36,362 nucleotides of DNA from Mycobacteriaceae bacterium 1482268.1. GTDB taxonomy: Bacteria > Actinomycetota > Actinomycetes > Mycobacteriales > Mycobacteriaceae. Numbering within the stretch: position 1 is the first letter of the stretch; the number at the start of each line of letters is the position of its first letter. Below are positions 8,553-16,291 of this stretch, one piece after another. The notes beneath the pieces are model-generated. The model was given only the letters and a program-made list of their open reading frames with translations, was not told the origin of the DNA and did not search any database. The stretch lies in the NCBI GenBank assembly GCA_001665255.1, contig LZSH01000323.1:1-36362 (forward strand), read 5' to 3'. The position numbers and the translations under genes are program-made.

Positions 8553-9581
8553 TTACTCTTCCCTGCACCTTCCGCCCTCTTGCTTGATCCATGGGAAGAC
8601 CACGGTTCGCCCTTGCAGGTCGCTGGCCCGGAAGGTCACCGCACAGATGTAGTACGGGAAGAAGGCGCCGTAGGCGCCCACGCGGGCGAGTTTCTTGTAG
8701 ATGCCCGGTAGTCGTTGAATGGTCGCATCGAGGCGGTCCTTGTCGTTGTCGATTATCGGAGCCAACCTGTTCAGTTGGTCGATCGTCCCGTTCAGCGGCG
8801 GGTTTGCCCTACCGAGCAGGTCCGCCAGCGACGTGGTGCCGTTGTTGAGCGACTCGATGGCCGTGCCAATCGGGTCACGGTCTTGAGATAGACCGTGGAC
8901 CAGACTTTCGAGCTTGTCGATCGCGCCGGAGAAGTCGTCGCCATCCTTGGACAGCGTGTCCAGGGTGGTGCGCAGTTGGTCGATCAACTGCTCAATGACC
9001 TGGTTGTTGTCGGCGAGCGAGTTCGAAAACGACGACGTCTTCGAGAACAGCGATTCAAGCGTGCCGCCCTGGCCTTGCAGAATTTGCACCAGCGACCCCG
9101 TCAGTGCGTTGACGTCCTGCGGGTTGAGGCCTTGGATGACGGGTTTCAGTCCGCCGAGCAACAGGTCGAGGTCCAACGCGGGCGCCGTGCGCTCCACCGG
9201 TATCTGAGCACCTGCAGGCATGATCTTCGTCGAATTTGCGGGTGAATCCACGAGTTCCAGGTAGCGGTCGCCGACCAGGTTGAGGTAGCGGATCGCGGCC
9301 TGGGTGCCGGTTGTCAGCTTGATATTGCGCTCGGTGTCGAACTTGACGAGCACCTTTCGGTCGGGCAGCAACGAGATTCCGCTGACAGTGCCGACCCGGA
9401 TCCCCGCGATCCGAACAGTGTCACCGGACTTCAGGCGGGACGCATCGTTGAAGACAGCTGAATAACCGTTCGTCGACCCGGTTCTCGTCTCACCGAAGAC
9501 CATGAACAGGAAAACGGTCAGCAGTATCATCACCAGCCCGAAGGCGGTGAACTTGATGAGCGTGCCGGTCGAGCGCGTCAT
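8553..9581 (-). CDS. mceB: Mce family protein, MceB subunit
   Basis: 342 residues. A membrane anchor (about 9-29, IKFTAFGLVMILLTVFLFMVF) is followed by an MCE domain (about 38-115, GDTVRIAGIRVGTVSGISLL) and a helical region with many Asp/Leu heptad-like stretches. The length matches the MceB position, which usually lacks the proline-rich tail. The ATG overlaps the mceA stop (ATGA), so the pair is probably translationally coupled. Confidence 0.95.
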   Translation of the reverse strand: MTRSTGTLIKFTAFGLVMILLTVFLFMVFGETRTGSTNGYSAVFNDASRLKSGDTVRIAGIRVGTVSGISLLPDRKVLVKFDTERNIKLTTGTQAAIRYLNLVGDRYLELVDSPANSTKIMPAGAQIPVERTAPALDLDLLLGGLKPVIQGLNPQDVNALTGSLVQILQGQGGTLESLFSKTSSFSNSLADNNQVIEQLIDQLRTTLDTLSKDGDDFSGAIDKLESLVHGLSQDRDPIGTAIESLNNGTTSLADLLGRANPPLNGTIDQLNRLAPIIDNDKDRLDATIQRLPGIYKKLARVGAYGAFFPYYICAVTFRASDLQGRTVVFPWIKQEGGRCREE

Positions 9582-10774
9582 CCTGGCATTCCGATCTGTG
9601 CGGTGTTGCGCGGCGGTCCGTCGAGCGGCCCGAACAGCCAGTTCTTCAGAGCGTCGGAATTCAGCACGAGGCCCTGGTTGCCGTATCGCGCGGGGTTGGA
9701 GCCCACGTCACCGAGAATGAACGGCGGCACGAAGTTGGCAGGCAAATCCGGAAGGCCGAGCGCGTCGCAGTAGTTGGCACCACCGCTCTTGGCCGCGACC
9801 TTCGGCAGATCACCCGGATAGCGATAACGCTCGACACCGAGCGTCAGGCCCGCCGACACGAGAATCGACGAGTATTGCGGCGGTGACTTCGCGAGCGGGA
9901 TCAGGCCGCCGATGCCGCACCGCAGCGAGTCGTGGTATTCGGCGAGGAGGCCCGTGGTCGGCACCAGCAGGTGGGTGACCTCGGTCAGCGCCGGCCGGTT
10001 GGCGCTGAGCACCTCGTTGCCGAGGTTGGCCAGTCCGATGGCGCTGACGAGGAATTCGTCGAGGTTCTGCTGCTGGTCGACAATGGAATTGCTCACTGTG
10101 GTGGTGTTCTGGATCGTCGACATGAGGTCGGGTGCCGCGTCGCCGTAGGCGGTGAACGCCGGCACCGACGCCTCGATGTCATGCGAGAGGTTCGGCAGGC
10201 TCGGCTCGATCTTGGCCAGCAGCGCATTGAAGTCGACCAATGTCTGACCGAACTTCTCACCACGGCCGTTGAAAGCCGTCGCAATCGCGCCAAGCGTCTC
10301 GTTCAGCTTGGCCGGATCGATCTTGTCCAGCACCGTCACCAACCGCTGGAAGACGGTGTTGATCTCGACGGTCACGTGCTGGCTCTGAATCACCTGGCCG
10401 GCGCGCAGCTTCTCGGGCGACGGCTGGGGTGGGGCGTTGAGTTGGACGAACTTCGCGCCGAACACCGTGTTCGACGTGATGTCGACCAGGACGTTGGCGG
10501 GGATCAGCTTCATCTGGCTGGGGTTCATGTCGAGATGCAGCACGGCGGTCCCGTCGGTGCGGTCCTCGATGTCGGCCACCTTGCCGACCTGAACGCCACG
10601 CATCTTCACCTTGGCGTCTTTGTCCATCACCAGACCGGCACGCTCCGAAATCACCGTCACCGGAACGGTTTTGGTAAAGCTGCCGCGGAACAGGCTGACG
10701 GCCAGGAAAACGATCAACCCGATCGCCACAACCAGGCCCAGGCCTGCGAGCGGCCGGACCGCACTACCTCTCAT
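9578..10774 (-). CDS. mceA: Mce family protein, MceA subunit
   Basis: 398 residues from an ATG at 10774 (MRGSAVRPLAGLG). A longer in-frame reading from 10996 covers the end of yrbEB and is rejected. There is one transmembrane helix (about 10-29), an MCE domain (about 38-115, DAKVKMRGVQVGKVADIED), a central helical domain, and a C-terminal globular end containing two cysteines (SLRCGIGG and ANYCDALG). It follows yrbEB by 14 bp. MceA is the first ring subunit in the conserved yrbEA-yrbEB-mceABCDEF order. Confidence 0.95.
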   Translation of the reverse strand: MRGSAVRPLAGLGLVVAIGLIVFLAVSLFRGSFTKTVPVTVISERAGLVMDKDAKVKMRGVQVGKVADIEDRTDGTAVLHLDMNPSQMKLIPANVLVDITSNTVFGAKFVQLNAPPQPSPEKLRAGQVIQSQHVTVEINTVFQRLVTVLDKIDPAKLNETLGAIATAFNGRGEKFGQTLVDFNALLAKIEPSLPNLSHDIEASVPAFTAYGDAAPDLMSTIQNTTTVSNSIVDQQQNLDEFLVSAIGLANLGNEVLSANRPALTEVTHLLVPTTGLLAEYHDSLRCGIGGLIPLAKSPPQYSSILVSAGLTLGVERYRYPGDLPKVAAKSGGANYCDALGLPDLPANFVPPFILGDVGSNPARYGNQGLVLNSDALKNWLFGPLDGPPRNTAQIGMPG

Positions 10775-10788
10775 CGACTCGTTGTCCC

Positions 10789-11634
10789 CTATCCCGACAG
10801 GTTGAAGTTGCCGTTGGAACCGTAAATGGACAGCGAGACAAGCAGTGTCACCGACACCACCACGATGAGCGAAGTGCGCACGGCGTTGCCCACCGCGACG
10901 CCGACACCCGAGGGGCCGCCGGTGGCGAAGTAGCCGTAGTAGGTGTGGATCAGCAGGATCGTGATCGCCATCAACACGGCCTGCAGGAACGACCACAACA
11001 AGTCGATCGGGTTCAGGAACGTGTCGAAGTAGTGGTCGTAGAGTCCTCCGGACTGACCGAACAGCACCACGGTGGTGAACTGGCTGGCCAGGAACGACAG
11101 GATGACGGCGATCGAATACAGCGGGGTGATCGCGATCATGCCCGCCACGATGCGAGTGGACACCAGATACTCGATGGGCCGAATCGCCATCGACTCCAGC
11201 GCGTCGATCTCCTCGTTGATCCGCATGGCACCCAGCTGGGCCGTCACGCCCGCGCCGAACGTGGCTGCCAGACCGATGCCTGCGACAACGGGCGCAGAGA
11301 TGCGCACGTTGATGAACGCGGCCAAGAATCCGGTCAGCGCCTCGATGCCGATGTTTCCCAGCGAGCTGTAGCCCTGCACGGCCAGGGTGCCGCCCGCGGC
11401 CAGGGTGAGGAAGCCGACGATCACCACCGTGCCGCCGATCATCGCCAATGTGCCTGCGCCCATGGAGATTTCGGCGATCAGCCGGATGATCTCCTTGCGG
11501 AAGTGCACGAACGCGTGTGGCATCCCGCCAAGCGCCCGCAGGTAGAACAACACGTGGTCGCCAATACGGCCGAAGAAGTCGACCGGTCGCCGCGCTTGCC
11601 GGAACAGCCGCGGATAAACAGCTTTGACTGCCAT
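10789..11634 (-). CDS. yrbEB: MlaE/YrbE-type ABC transporter permease, YrbEB
   Basis: 281 residues with the MlaE fold: an amphipathic N-terminus (RLFRQARRPVDFFGRIGDHVLF), about five to six hydrophobic helices, and the conserved cytoplasmic loop AQLGAMRINEEIDALESMAIRPIEYLV (about 130-160), which contacts the ATPase in this family. It pairs with YrbEA to form the inner-membrane permease of the Mce importer. The ATPase (Mkl/MceG) is normally encoded elsewhere, and none is present here. It starts 4 bp after yrbEA. Confidence 0.95.
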   Translation of the reverse strand: MAVKAVYPRLFRQARRPVDFFGRIGDHVLFYLRALGGMPHAFVHFRKEIIRLIAEISMGAGTLAMIGGTVVIVGFLTLAAGGTLAVQGYSSLGNIGIEALTGFLAAFINVRISAPVVAGIGLAATFGAGVTAQLGAMRINEEIDALESMAIRPIEYLVSTRIVAGMIAITPLYSIAVILSFLASQFTTVVLFGQSGGLYDHYFDTFLNPIDLLWSFLQAVLMAITILLIHTYYGYFATGGPSGVGVAVGNAVRTSLIVVVSVTLLVSLSIYGSNGNFNLSG

Positions 11635-11638
11635 TGCG

Positions 11639-12436
11639 CTATCCCGTCGTCATCCGGATGCCGATGGCCGTCACGATCACGTTGATCACGAATAAGGCCA
11701 TGAACGCGTACACCACCGTCTCGTTGACGGCATTCCCGACAGCCTTGGCGCCGCCGCCGGTGATCGTCAGCCCGCGGTAGCACGCCACCAGCCCGGCGAT
11801 CAGACCGAACAGGGCGGCCTTGACGCACGAAATGATCACCTCGGGCACGCCGGTCAGCAGCGTGATGCCCGCCGCGAACGCGCCGGGATTGACGTCCTGA
11901 ATGAAGACCGAGAACGAGTAGCCGCCCAGAATGCCGATGATGACCACGAGGCTGTTGAGCAACAACGCCACCAGCCCCGACGCCAGAAAGCGCGGAGTCA
12001 CGAGCCGCTGCACCGGGTTGATGCCCAGCACCTCCATCGCGTCGATCTCCTCGCGAATGGTCCGCGACCCGAGGTCGGCGCACATTGCCGTGGATCCCGC
12101 GCCCGCCACGATCAACACCGTCACCAGCGGGCCGATCTGCGTCACCGCGCCGAACGCCGCGCCGGCACCACTGAGATCCGCCGCGCCCAACTCGCGCAAC
12201 AGGATGTTCAGGGTGAAGCTGACCAACACCGTGAACGGGATGGCCACCAGCAACGTCGGCGCCAACGAAACCTTGGTGATGAACCAGCACTGCTCGAGAA
12301 ATTCCCGCCACTGAAACGGGCGCCGGAAGATGAACCGGACTGCGTCCTTCGACATGGCGAACAAACCGCCCACAGCTTGCATCGGACCCGACAGGTTCTT
12401 GCCGATCGAGATGCCGGGAGACCACCTATCTGCCAC
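11639..12436 (-). CDS. yrbEA: MlaE/YrbE-type ABC transporter permease, YrbEA
   Basis: 265 residues from a GTG at 12436 (VADRWSPGISIGKNL). GGAAGG lies 11 bases upstream; an in-frame ATG at 12478 would lie further inside the preceding gene. The MlaE-family loop GSRTIREEIDAMEVLGINPVQRLVTPR is clear near residues 115-142, flanked by hydrophobic helices. The start overlaps the stop of the thiolase remnant by 11 bp, so yrbEA translation probably depends on ribosomes finishing that remnant. Function: permease half of the Mce lipid importer, with YrbEB. Confidence 0.94.
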   Translation of the reverse strand: MADRWSPGISIGKNLSGPMQAVGGLFAMSKDAVRFIFRRPFQWREFLEQCWFITKVSLAPTLLVAIPFTVLVSFTLNILLRELGAADLSGAGAAFGAVTQIGPLVTVLIVAGAGSTAMCADLGSRTIREEIDAMEVLGINPVQRLVTPRFLASGLVALLLNSLVVIIGILGGYSFSVFIQDVNPGAFAAGITLLTGVPEVIISCVKAALFGLIAGLVACYRGLTITGGGAKAVGNAVNETVVYAFMALFVINVIVTAIGIRMTTG

Positions 12437-12821
12437 GGGCGACCGGTCCTTCCAGAATCGTGACCGCAGAGGCCGCAATCGGGCCGCCGAGATTATGCGC
12501 CAGGCCTACTCGCGCACCGCATTGGGCGACGCCGGTCGCCCCCGGCGGGTGGCCATTGGCCTTCAATCCGCCGCTGGTGTTCACAGGCAATCCCCCACCG
12601 ATCGTCGTTTCCGCCGCGTCGTGGAGCGTGTAAGCCCCGGAACGCTCGGTGACCCCCAGATCTTCATAGCTGATTTGTTCGATGCCGGTGAAAAAATCGT
12701 GAACTTCCGCCACATCCACATCAGCGGGCGTCATTGCTGCTATCGAGTCCAGGCCGATGCCGGGCTCGAAGTACTCATCGAAAGGCGTCATGCCCGCCCT
12801 GACAATGGCGACGTTTCTCAC
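12426..12821 (-). pseudogene. Internally deleted SCP2-type thiolase (reading frame intact)
   Basis: The 131-residue reading frame starts with GTG at 12821. The first 25 or so residues (RNVAIVRAGMTPFDEYFEPG) match the extreme N-terminus of acetyl-CoA acetyltransferase/SCPx-like thiolases. The sequence then jumps at about residue 29 to the C-terminal thiolase lobe (TPADVDVAEVHDFFTGIEQI, then NTSGGLKANGHPPGATGVAQC). A second short stretch is missing between GVAQC and ARVGLAHNLGG. Full-length relatives are about 380-400 residues; the lobe carrying the nucleophilic cysteine is gone, so thiolase activity is very unlikely. The frame survives both deletions, and the gene overlaps the upstream DUF35 gene (GTGA) and the downstream yrbEA. 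It may persist as a translational bridge. Confidence 0.8.
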
Positions 12822-13327
12822 GCTGCGGCCGCCGTGTCCGATTCCAACGCAAACCCGCAGTCCGACCCGATGCCCACCGTGCCCGGCTGTACCCCGGTTG
12901 CTTTCACAAGCGCGCGAACCCCCACACCGTCCTGCTCGACGATCACCAGCGAGTACGGCGTCCGCAGGCCGAGAACCCGGATGTGCACCGTCGTCTCGGT
13001 GTACACCGTCCCGGTTCGGGGCAGCGGAACCAGCTCGTATCGCGTGGCAAGGGTACCGTCATCCCCCACCCGATATCGCGTTGGGAAGTCCAACTGGTCG
13101 GCGTCCGCGAAATGCCCTGCCTCCCAACGAACTTTGGCTTCGAAAGCACGTTCGTAGGCGGCAAGGGATATCGGTATGCCCGCATCGGCGCCGGTGAGGC
13201 GCTCGAACACAGCGGCGAAACCCGCCTCAACCGCCAGCGCGATCGCGTCTTCGTCGTCGCCGGCCACCCGGTGTTGGACAGTTCCCCAACACGGCAGGTG
13301 AGTGCCGACCGAAGCGACGTAGGGCAT
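12818..13327 (-). pseudogene. Reduced OB-fold (DUF35) protein, lacking zinc ribbon; probable internally deleted remnant
   Basis: 169 residues from an ATG at 13327. Residues about 1-36 (VASVGTHLPCWGTVQHRVAG, DDEDAIALAVEAG) read like the start of an HMG-CoA-synthase/ketoacyl-synthase-fold protein. From about residue 50 the sequence is the linker and OB-fold of a DUF35 protein (SLAAYERAFEAKVRWEAG, then VPLPRTGTVYTETTVHIRV). Actinobacterial fusions of these two parts are about 450-500 residues, so the middle seems to be deleted. The DUF35 zinc ribbon normally has two CxxC pairs; here the segment FADADQLDFPTRYRVGDDG has none. DUF35 proteins normally partner the neighbouring thiolase, which is itself broken. 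The 3' end overlaps the thiolase remnant (GTGA), and the gene starts 15 bp after the CoA-transferase stop. Confidence 0.7.
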
Positions 13328-13342
13328 GTGGTCCTTCGCTCT

Positions 13343-14551
13343 CTACGTGACGGCGCCGGCCGTCTTGAGCTCGATGATGCGGTCCCAATCCAAACCGAGT
13401 TCCAGCAAGATCTCGTCAGTTTGCTCCGCGAACGCGGGCGCCGGTCCGGATTGGGGCGCGGTGACATCAAACTGCACCGGATTCGCCACCAATTCGAGTT
13501 CGCCTGCCTGTACCAGATATTCGTTGGCGCGGATCTGAGCGTCCTCGACGGCCTGCAGGGTGTCCTGAACCGGCGCCCACGGCCCGAGCAGCGTCGCGAA
13601 CCGCTCACTCCATTCGGCCAGCGGCCGCTTCGACATCGCCTCGGTCAGGATCTCCGTCGCCACCGCGGTGTTCTCTGCGATGGACTCAGCAGTGGCGAAC
13701 CGCGAATCGTCGGCGAGCTCGTCGAGGTCCATGTGCTTGCACACGTCGGCCCAGAACTTCGTCGGCTGCATCATGACGAACGAGATGAAGCGGTTGTCGG
13801 CAGTCGGGTAGAGCCCGACAAGCGGGTTGATCGGCGAGCCGTGTACCCCCGGTGGGAACGCCTCCATGCGCTCGCCGAGGTGCTTGGTGAGCGCCACGGT
13901 GTGGCCCAGCGACCAGAAGCCGCTGCCCAGCAGCGATACGTCGACGATGGACGGCTCACCGGTGCGCTCACGCTTGAGCAATGCCGCGGCGATGCCGCCC
14001 GCGAGGTTGGTGCCGCTGATGGTGTCGCCGTAGGCGGGACCGGGCGGACCGACCATCCCGGGCGTCCCGGGCGGCGTGATGGTCGCGGCGGTGCCTGCGC
14101 GGCACCAGAACGCGGTCATGTCGTAACCGCCCTTGACCGACTCCTCGCCACGCGGTCCGAGTGCACTGCCCCTGGCGTAGACGATCTTGGGGTTGACGGC
14201 GCGGATGTCGTCGACGTCGATGCCGAACTTCTGGCGATGGCCGGGCAGGAAGCTGGTCAGGAAGACGTCGCTGCGCTTGGCGAGTTCGAGCAGCACCTCG
14301 CGGCCCTGCGGCACCGACATGTCGAGCCCGATGCTGCGCTTGTTGCGGTTGGCGTGCTCGATGTTGGGGTTCGGATCGCCCTCCACGCGCAACAGCCCGG
14401 TCTGGCGGAGGCCGCGCTGCGGGTCACCGGTGATCGCGTGTTCGACCTTGACGACGTCGGCGCCCCACTCCGTGAGTACCGCGCCGGCTGACGGCACGAA
14501 GCCGTACATGGCAACTTCGAGAACGCGAATCCCCTCCAGCGGCGCGCTCAC
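13343..14551 (-). CDS. CaiB/BaiF family III CoA-transferase
   Basis: 402 residues, the normal single-domain length. The N-terminus has the family pattern LEGIRVLEVAMYGFVPSAGAVLTEWGADVVKVE. The expected catalytic aspartate lies in GGYDMTAFWCRAG at D144. A GGIAAALLKRERTGEPSIVDVSL segment follows and the C-terminal lobe is complete. Family III enzymes move CoA between carboxylic acids through an aspartyl-CoA thioester. The GTG start at 14551 overlaps the aldehyde dehydrogenase stop (GTGA), so the two enzymes could oxidise an aldehyde to an acid and then activate it. Acid substrate unknown. Confidence 0.92.
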   Translation of the reverse strand: MSAPLEGIRVLEVAMYGFVPSAGAVLTEWGADVVKVEHAITGDPQRGLRQTGLLRVEGDPNPNIEHANRNKRSIGLDMSVPQGREVLLELAKRSDVFLTSFLPGHRQKFGIDVDDIRAVNPKIVYARGSALGPRGEESVKGGYDMTAFWCRAGTAATITPPGTPGMVGPPGPAYGDTISGTNLAGGIAAALLKRERTGEPSIVDVSLLGSGFWSLGHTVALTKHLGERMEAFPPGVHGSPINPLVGLYPTADNRFISFVMMQPTKFWADVCKHMDLDELADDSRFATAESIAENTAVATEILTEAMSKRPLAEWSERFATLLGPWAPVQDTLQAVEDAQIRANEYLVQAGELELVANPVQFDVTAPQSGPAPAFAEQTDEILLELGLDWDRIIELKTAGAVT

Positions 14552-16044
14552 GAAACCACCGTCGCAATCGTCTTGCGCTCCAGGAACTCCTCGAGGCCCG
14601 CGGCGCCCATCTCTCTGCCGATGCCGGACTGCTTGTAGCCGCCGAACGGGCTGTCGGGACCAAAGAACATGCCGCCGTTGATCGACAGCGTGCCGGTACG
14701 AATGCGACGCGCGATCGCGAGCGCGCGGTCCTCGCTGCCGAACACCGCGCCCGAAAGTCCGTAGATCGAGTTGTTGGCGATCCGCACCGCGTCGTCGTCG
14801 TCGGAGTAGCGGATGACGACCAGTACCGGCCCGAACACCTCTTCCTGGGCAATCTCGCTGTCCGGGTCGACATCGGTGAGCAGTGTCGGCTTATAGAAGT
14901 AGCCCGGACTCACCTTCTCGCCGCCGGTCACCAGCGTCGCGCCGGCCTCGACCGCGCGCTTGACCATGCCGTCGACTTTGTCCCGCTGTTTCTCGCTGAT
15001 CAGCGGACCCGTATAGGTGCCCTCTTCGGCGGGGTTGCCGTAATTCACCACCCCGAAGTTGTTCTTCAGCTTCTCGACGATCTCGTCGTGATGCTTGCTC
15101 GGCACGAGGAGCCGCGTCGTGATCGCGCAGCCCTGACCGGAGTGGCTGGCCGCGGCGAACGCGGTGAAAAGCGCCGCCGTGTCGAAGTCGCCGTCGTCGA
15201 GCACGATCGCGGCCGACTTTCCACCGAGTTCGAGGAAGACGCGCTTGCACGTCTCACTCGCGGCGGCCATGATCGCCCGACCTGTCGGCGTGGAGCCGGT
15301 GAAGGTGATCATGTCGACGTCCGGGCTCGTCGTCAGAGCGACTCCGACTTGGGGATCGGTTCCGGAGAGCACGTTGACGACACCGGCCGGGATATCGGTG
15401 TGCTCGGCAATCAGCTCGCCGAGGGCGAGTGTGATCAGCGGCGTGTCGGGTGCGCCTTTGAGGACGACCGTGCATCCGGCCGCCAGCGCCGGCGCGAGCT
15501 TGGCCAGCGCCAGCTGGGTCGGGTAGTTGTAGGCGATGATCGCCGCCACGACCCCGGCGGCCTCTTTCTCCACCCAGCGGTGGTGCTGCATGCCGTGGCT
15601 CTCGCTGTTGCCGAGATCCTCGGTGAGCGGGTACGTCTTCAGCAGGTCCGCGTAGTAGCGCACGATCGCAATGGGCGCGTCGAGTTGGGCGCCCGCGCAC
15701 ATCGCCGGTGTCGCACCGACTTCGGCGATCGTCAGCGCGGCGAGTTCGTCGCGATGCTCGACCAGCACACGGTGCAGCTGGTCGAGACAGCGGATCCGAA
15801 ACTCGGTGTCGGTCGACCAATCGGTGGTGTCGAACGCGCGCCGCGCCGCGGCAACCGCGGCCTCGGCGTCGGCGACCGTCGCGTCCGGGGCATAGCCGAC
15901 CACTTCTTCGGTCGCGGGGTTGACAGAAGCGAACGTGGCTCGCGTCTCCACGAGCTGACCGTCGATCAGCATCCGCCGAGAGGCCCGTCGCTCAGATGAA
16001 CCCGCGCTCGGCCCGCCGCCGGCGATCGTGGGCGCCTCCGTCAT
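14548..16044 (-). CDS. NAD(P)-dependent aldehyde dehydrogenase
   Basis: 498 residues, full ALDH-superfamily length. Visible motifs: catalytic-site asparagine N173 in AYNYP, cofactor lysine K196, Rossmann turn FTGSTPTGR (248-256), general-base glutamate E272 in LELGGKS, and nucleophile C306 in SGQGCAITTR. GGGAGG at 16049-16054 precedes the ATG. It is the first gene of the probable ALDH-CoA-transferase-DUF35-thiolase-yrbE-mce operon and is divergent from the SDR at 16288. An inverted repeat lies 16-38 bases upstream of its start, a likely operator. It should oxidise an aldehyde to an acid in the cytosol, perhaps one formed from a P450/SDR-made alcohol of the opposite operon. Confidence 0.95.
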   Translation of the reverse strand: MTEAPTIAGGGPSAGSSERRASRRMLIDGQLVETRATFASVNPATEEVVGYAPDATVADAEAAVAAARRAFDTTDWSTDTEFRIRCLDQLHRVLVEHRDELAALTIAEVGATPAMCAGAQLDAPIAIVRYYADLLKTYPLTEDLGNSESHGMQHHRWVEKEAAGVVAAIIAYNYPTQLALAKLAPALAAGCTVVLKGAPDTPLITLALGELIAEHTDIPAGVVNVLSGTDPQVGVALTTSPDVDMITFTGSTPTGRAIMAAASETCKRVFLELGGKSAAIVLDDGDFDTAALFTAFAAASHSGQGCAITTRLLVPSKHHDEIVEKLKNNFGVVNYGNPAEEGTYTGPLISEKQRDKVDGMVKRAVEAGATLVTGGEKVSPGYFYKPTLLTDVDPDSEIAQEEVFGPVLVVIRYSDDDDAVRIANNSIYGLSGAVFGSEDRALAIARRIRTGTLSINGGMFFGPDSPFGGYKQSGIGREMGAAGLEEFLERKTIATVVS

Positions 16045-16059
16045 CCAGCCTCCCTAGCA

Positions 16060-16082
16060 AAGTTTCGGTGTGATGGAAACTT
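16060..16082. promoter_or_regulatory. Inverted repeat upstream of the ALDH-mce operon
   Basis: AAGTTTC (16060-16066) and GAAACTT (16076-16082) are perfectly complementary 7-nt arms separated by 9 nt. The repeat is just upstream of the GGGAGG ribosome site of the aldehyde dehydrogenase, where a repressor dimer could block transcription of the whole mce operon. The binding protein is unknown. The sequence does not match the KstR consensus as I know it. Confidence 0.5.
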
Positions 16083-16084
16083 CA

Positions 16085-16250
16085 TTCTCATCTTCGGCGA
16101 ATCATACATTCGCGTCGCGAGAACTCAAGAAAATGAAGATGGCCTAGTCATGTGGCCTGATGACGGCATTGATCAAAAAACGCATGCGACAATTGGCCCT
16201 GATTTGTCTTGCGATACTACACAATGCGAGAGTACGGTTCTCATATTCGG
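16085..16250. repeat. Spaced direct repeat TTCTCATNTTCGG in the divergent promoter region
   Basis: TTCTCATCTTCGG at 16085-16097 and TTCTCATATTCGG at 16238-16250 match at 12 of 13 positions. One copy is close to the ALDH start and the other is just upstream of the SDR start. This arrangement would suit one regulator serving both operons. The rest of this 243-bp gap (16045-16287) contains no gene I can support apart from the eight-codon frame at 16265. Confidence 0.45.
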
Positions 16251-16264
16251 AAGGATGATTCTTG

Positions 16265-16291
16265 ATGGTTGAGACGGACGCGCTGTCGTGA
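16265..16291 (+). other. Eight-codon upstream ORF overlapping the SDR start
   Basis: ATG at 16265 opens MVETDALS and ends at a TGA (16289-16291) that overlaps the GTG start of the SDR gene (GTGA). GGAAGG lies at 16249-16254, 10 bases before the ATG, while the SDR GTG has no good ribosome site of its own. Translation of this mini-ORF may therefore deliver ribosomes to the SDR gene. It could also be chance. Confidence 0.35.
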
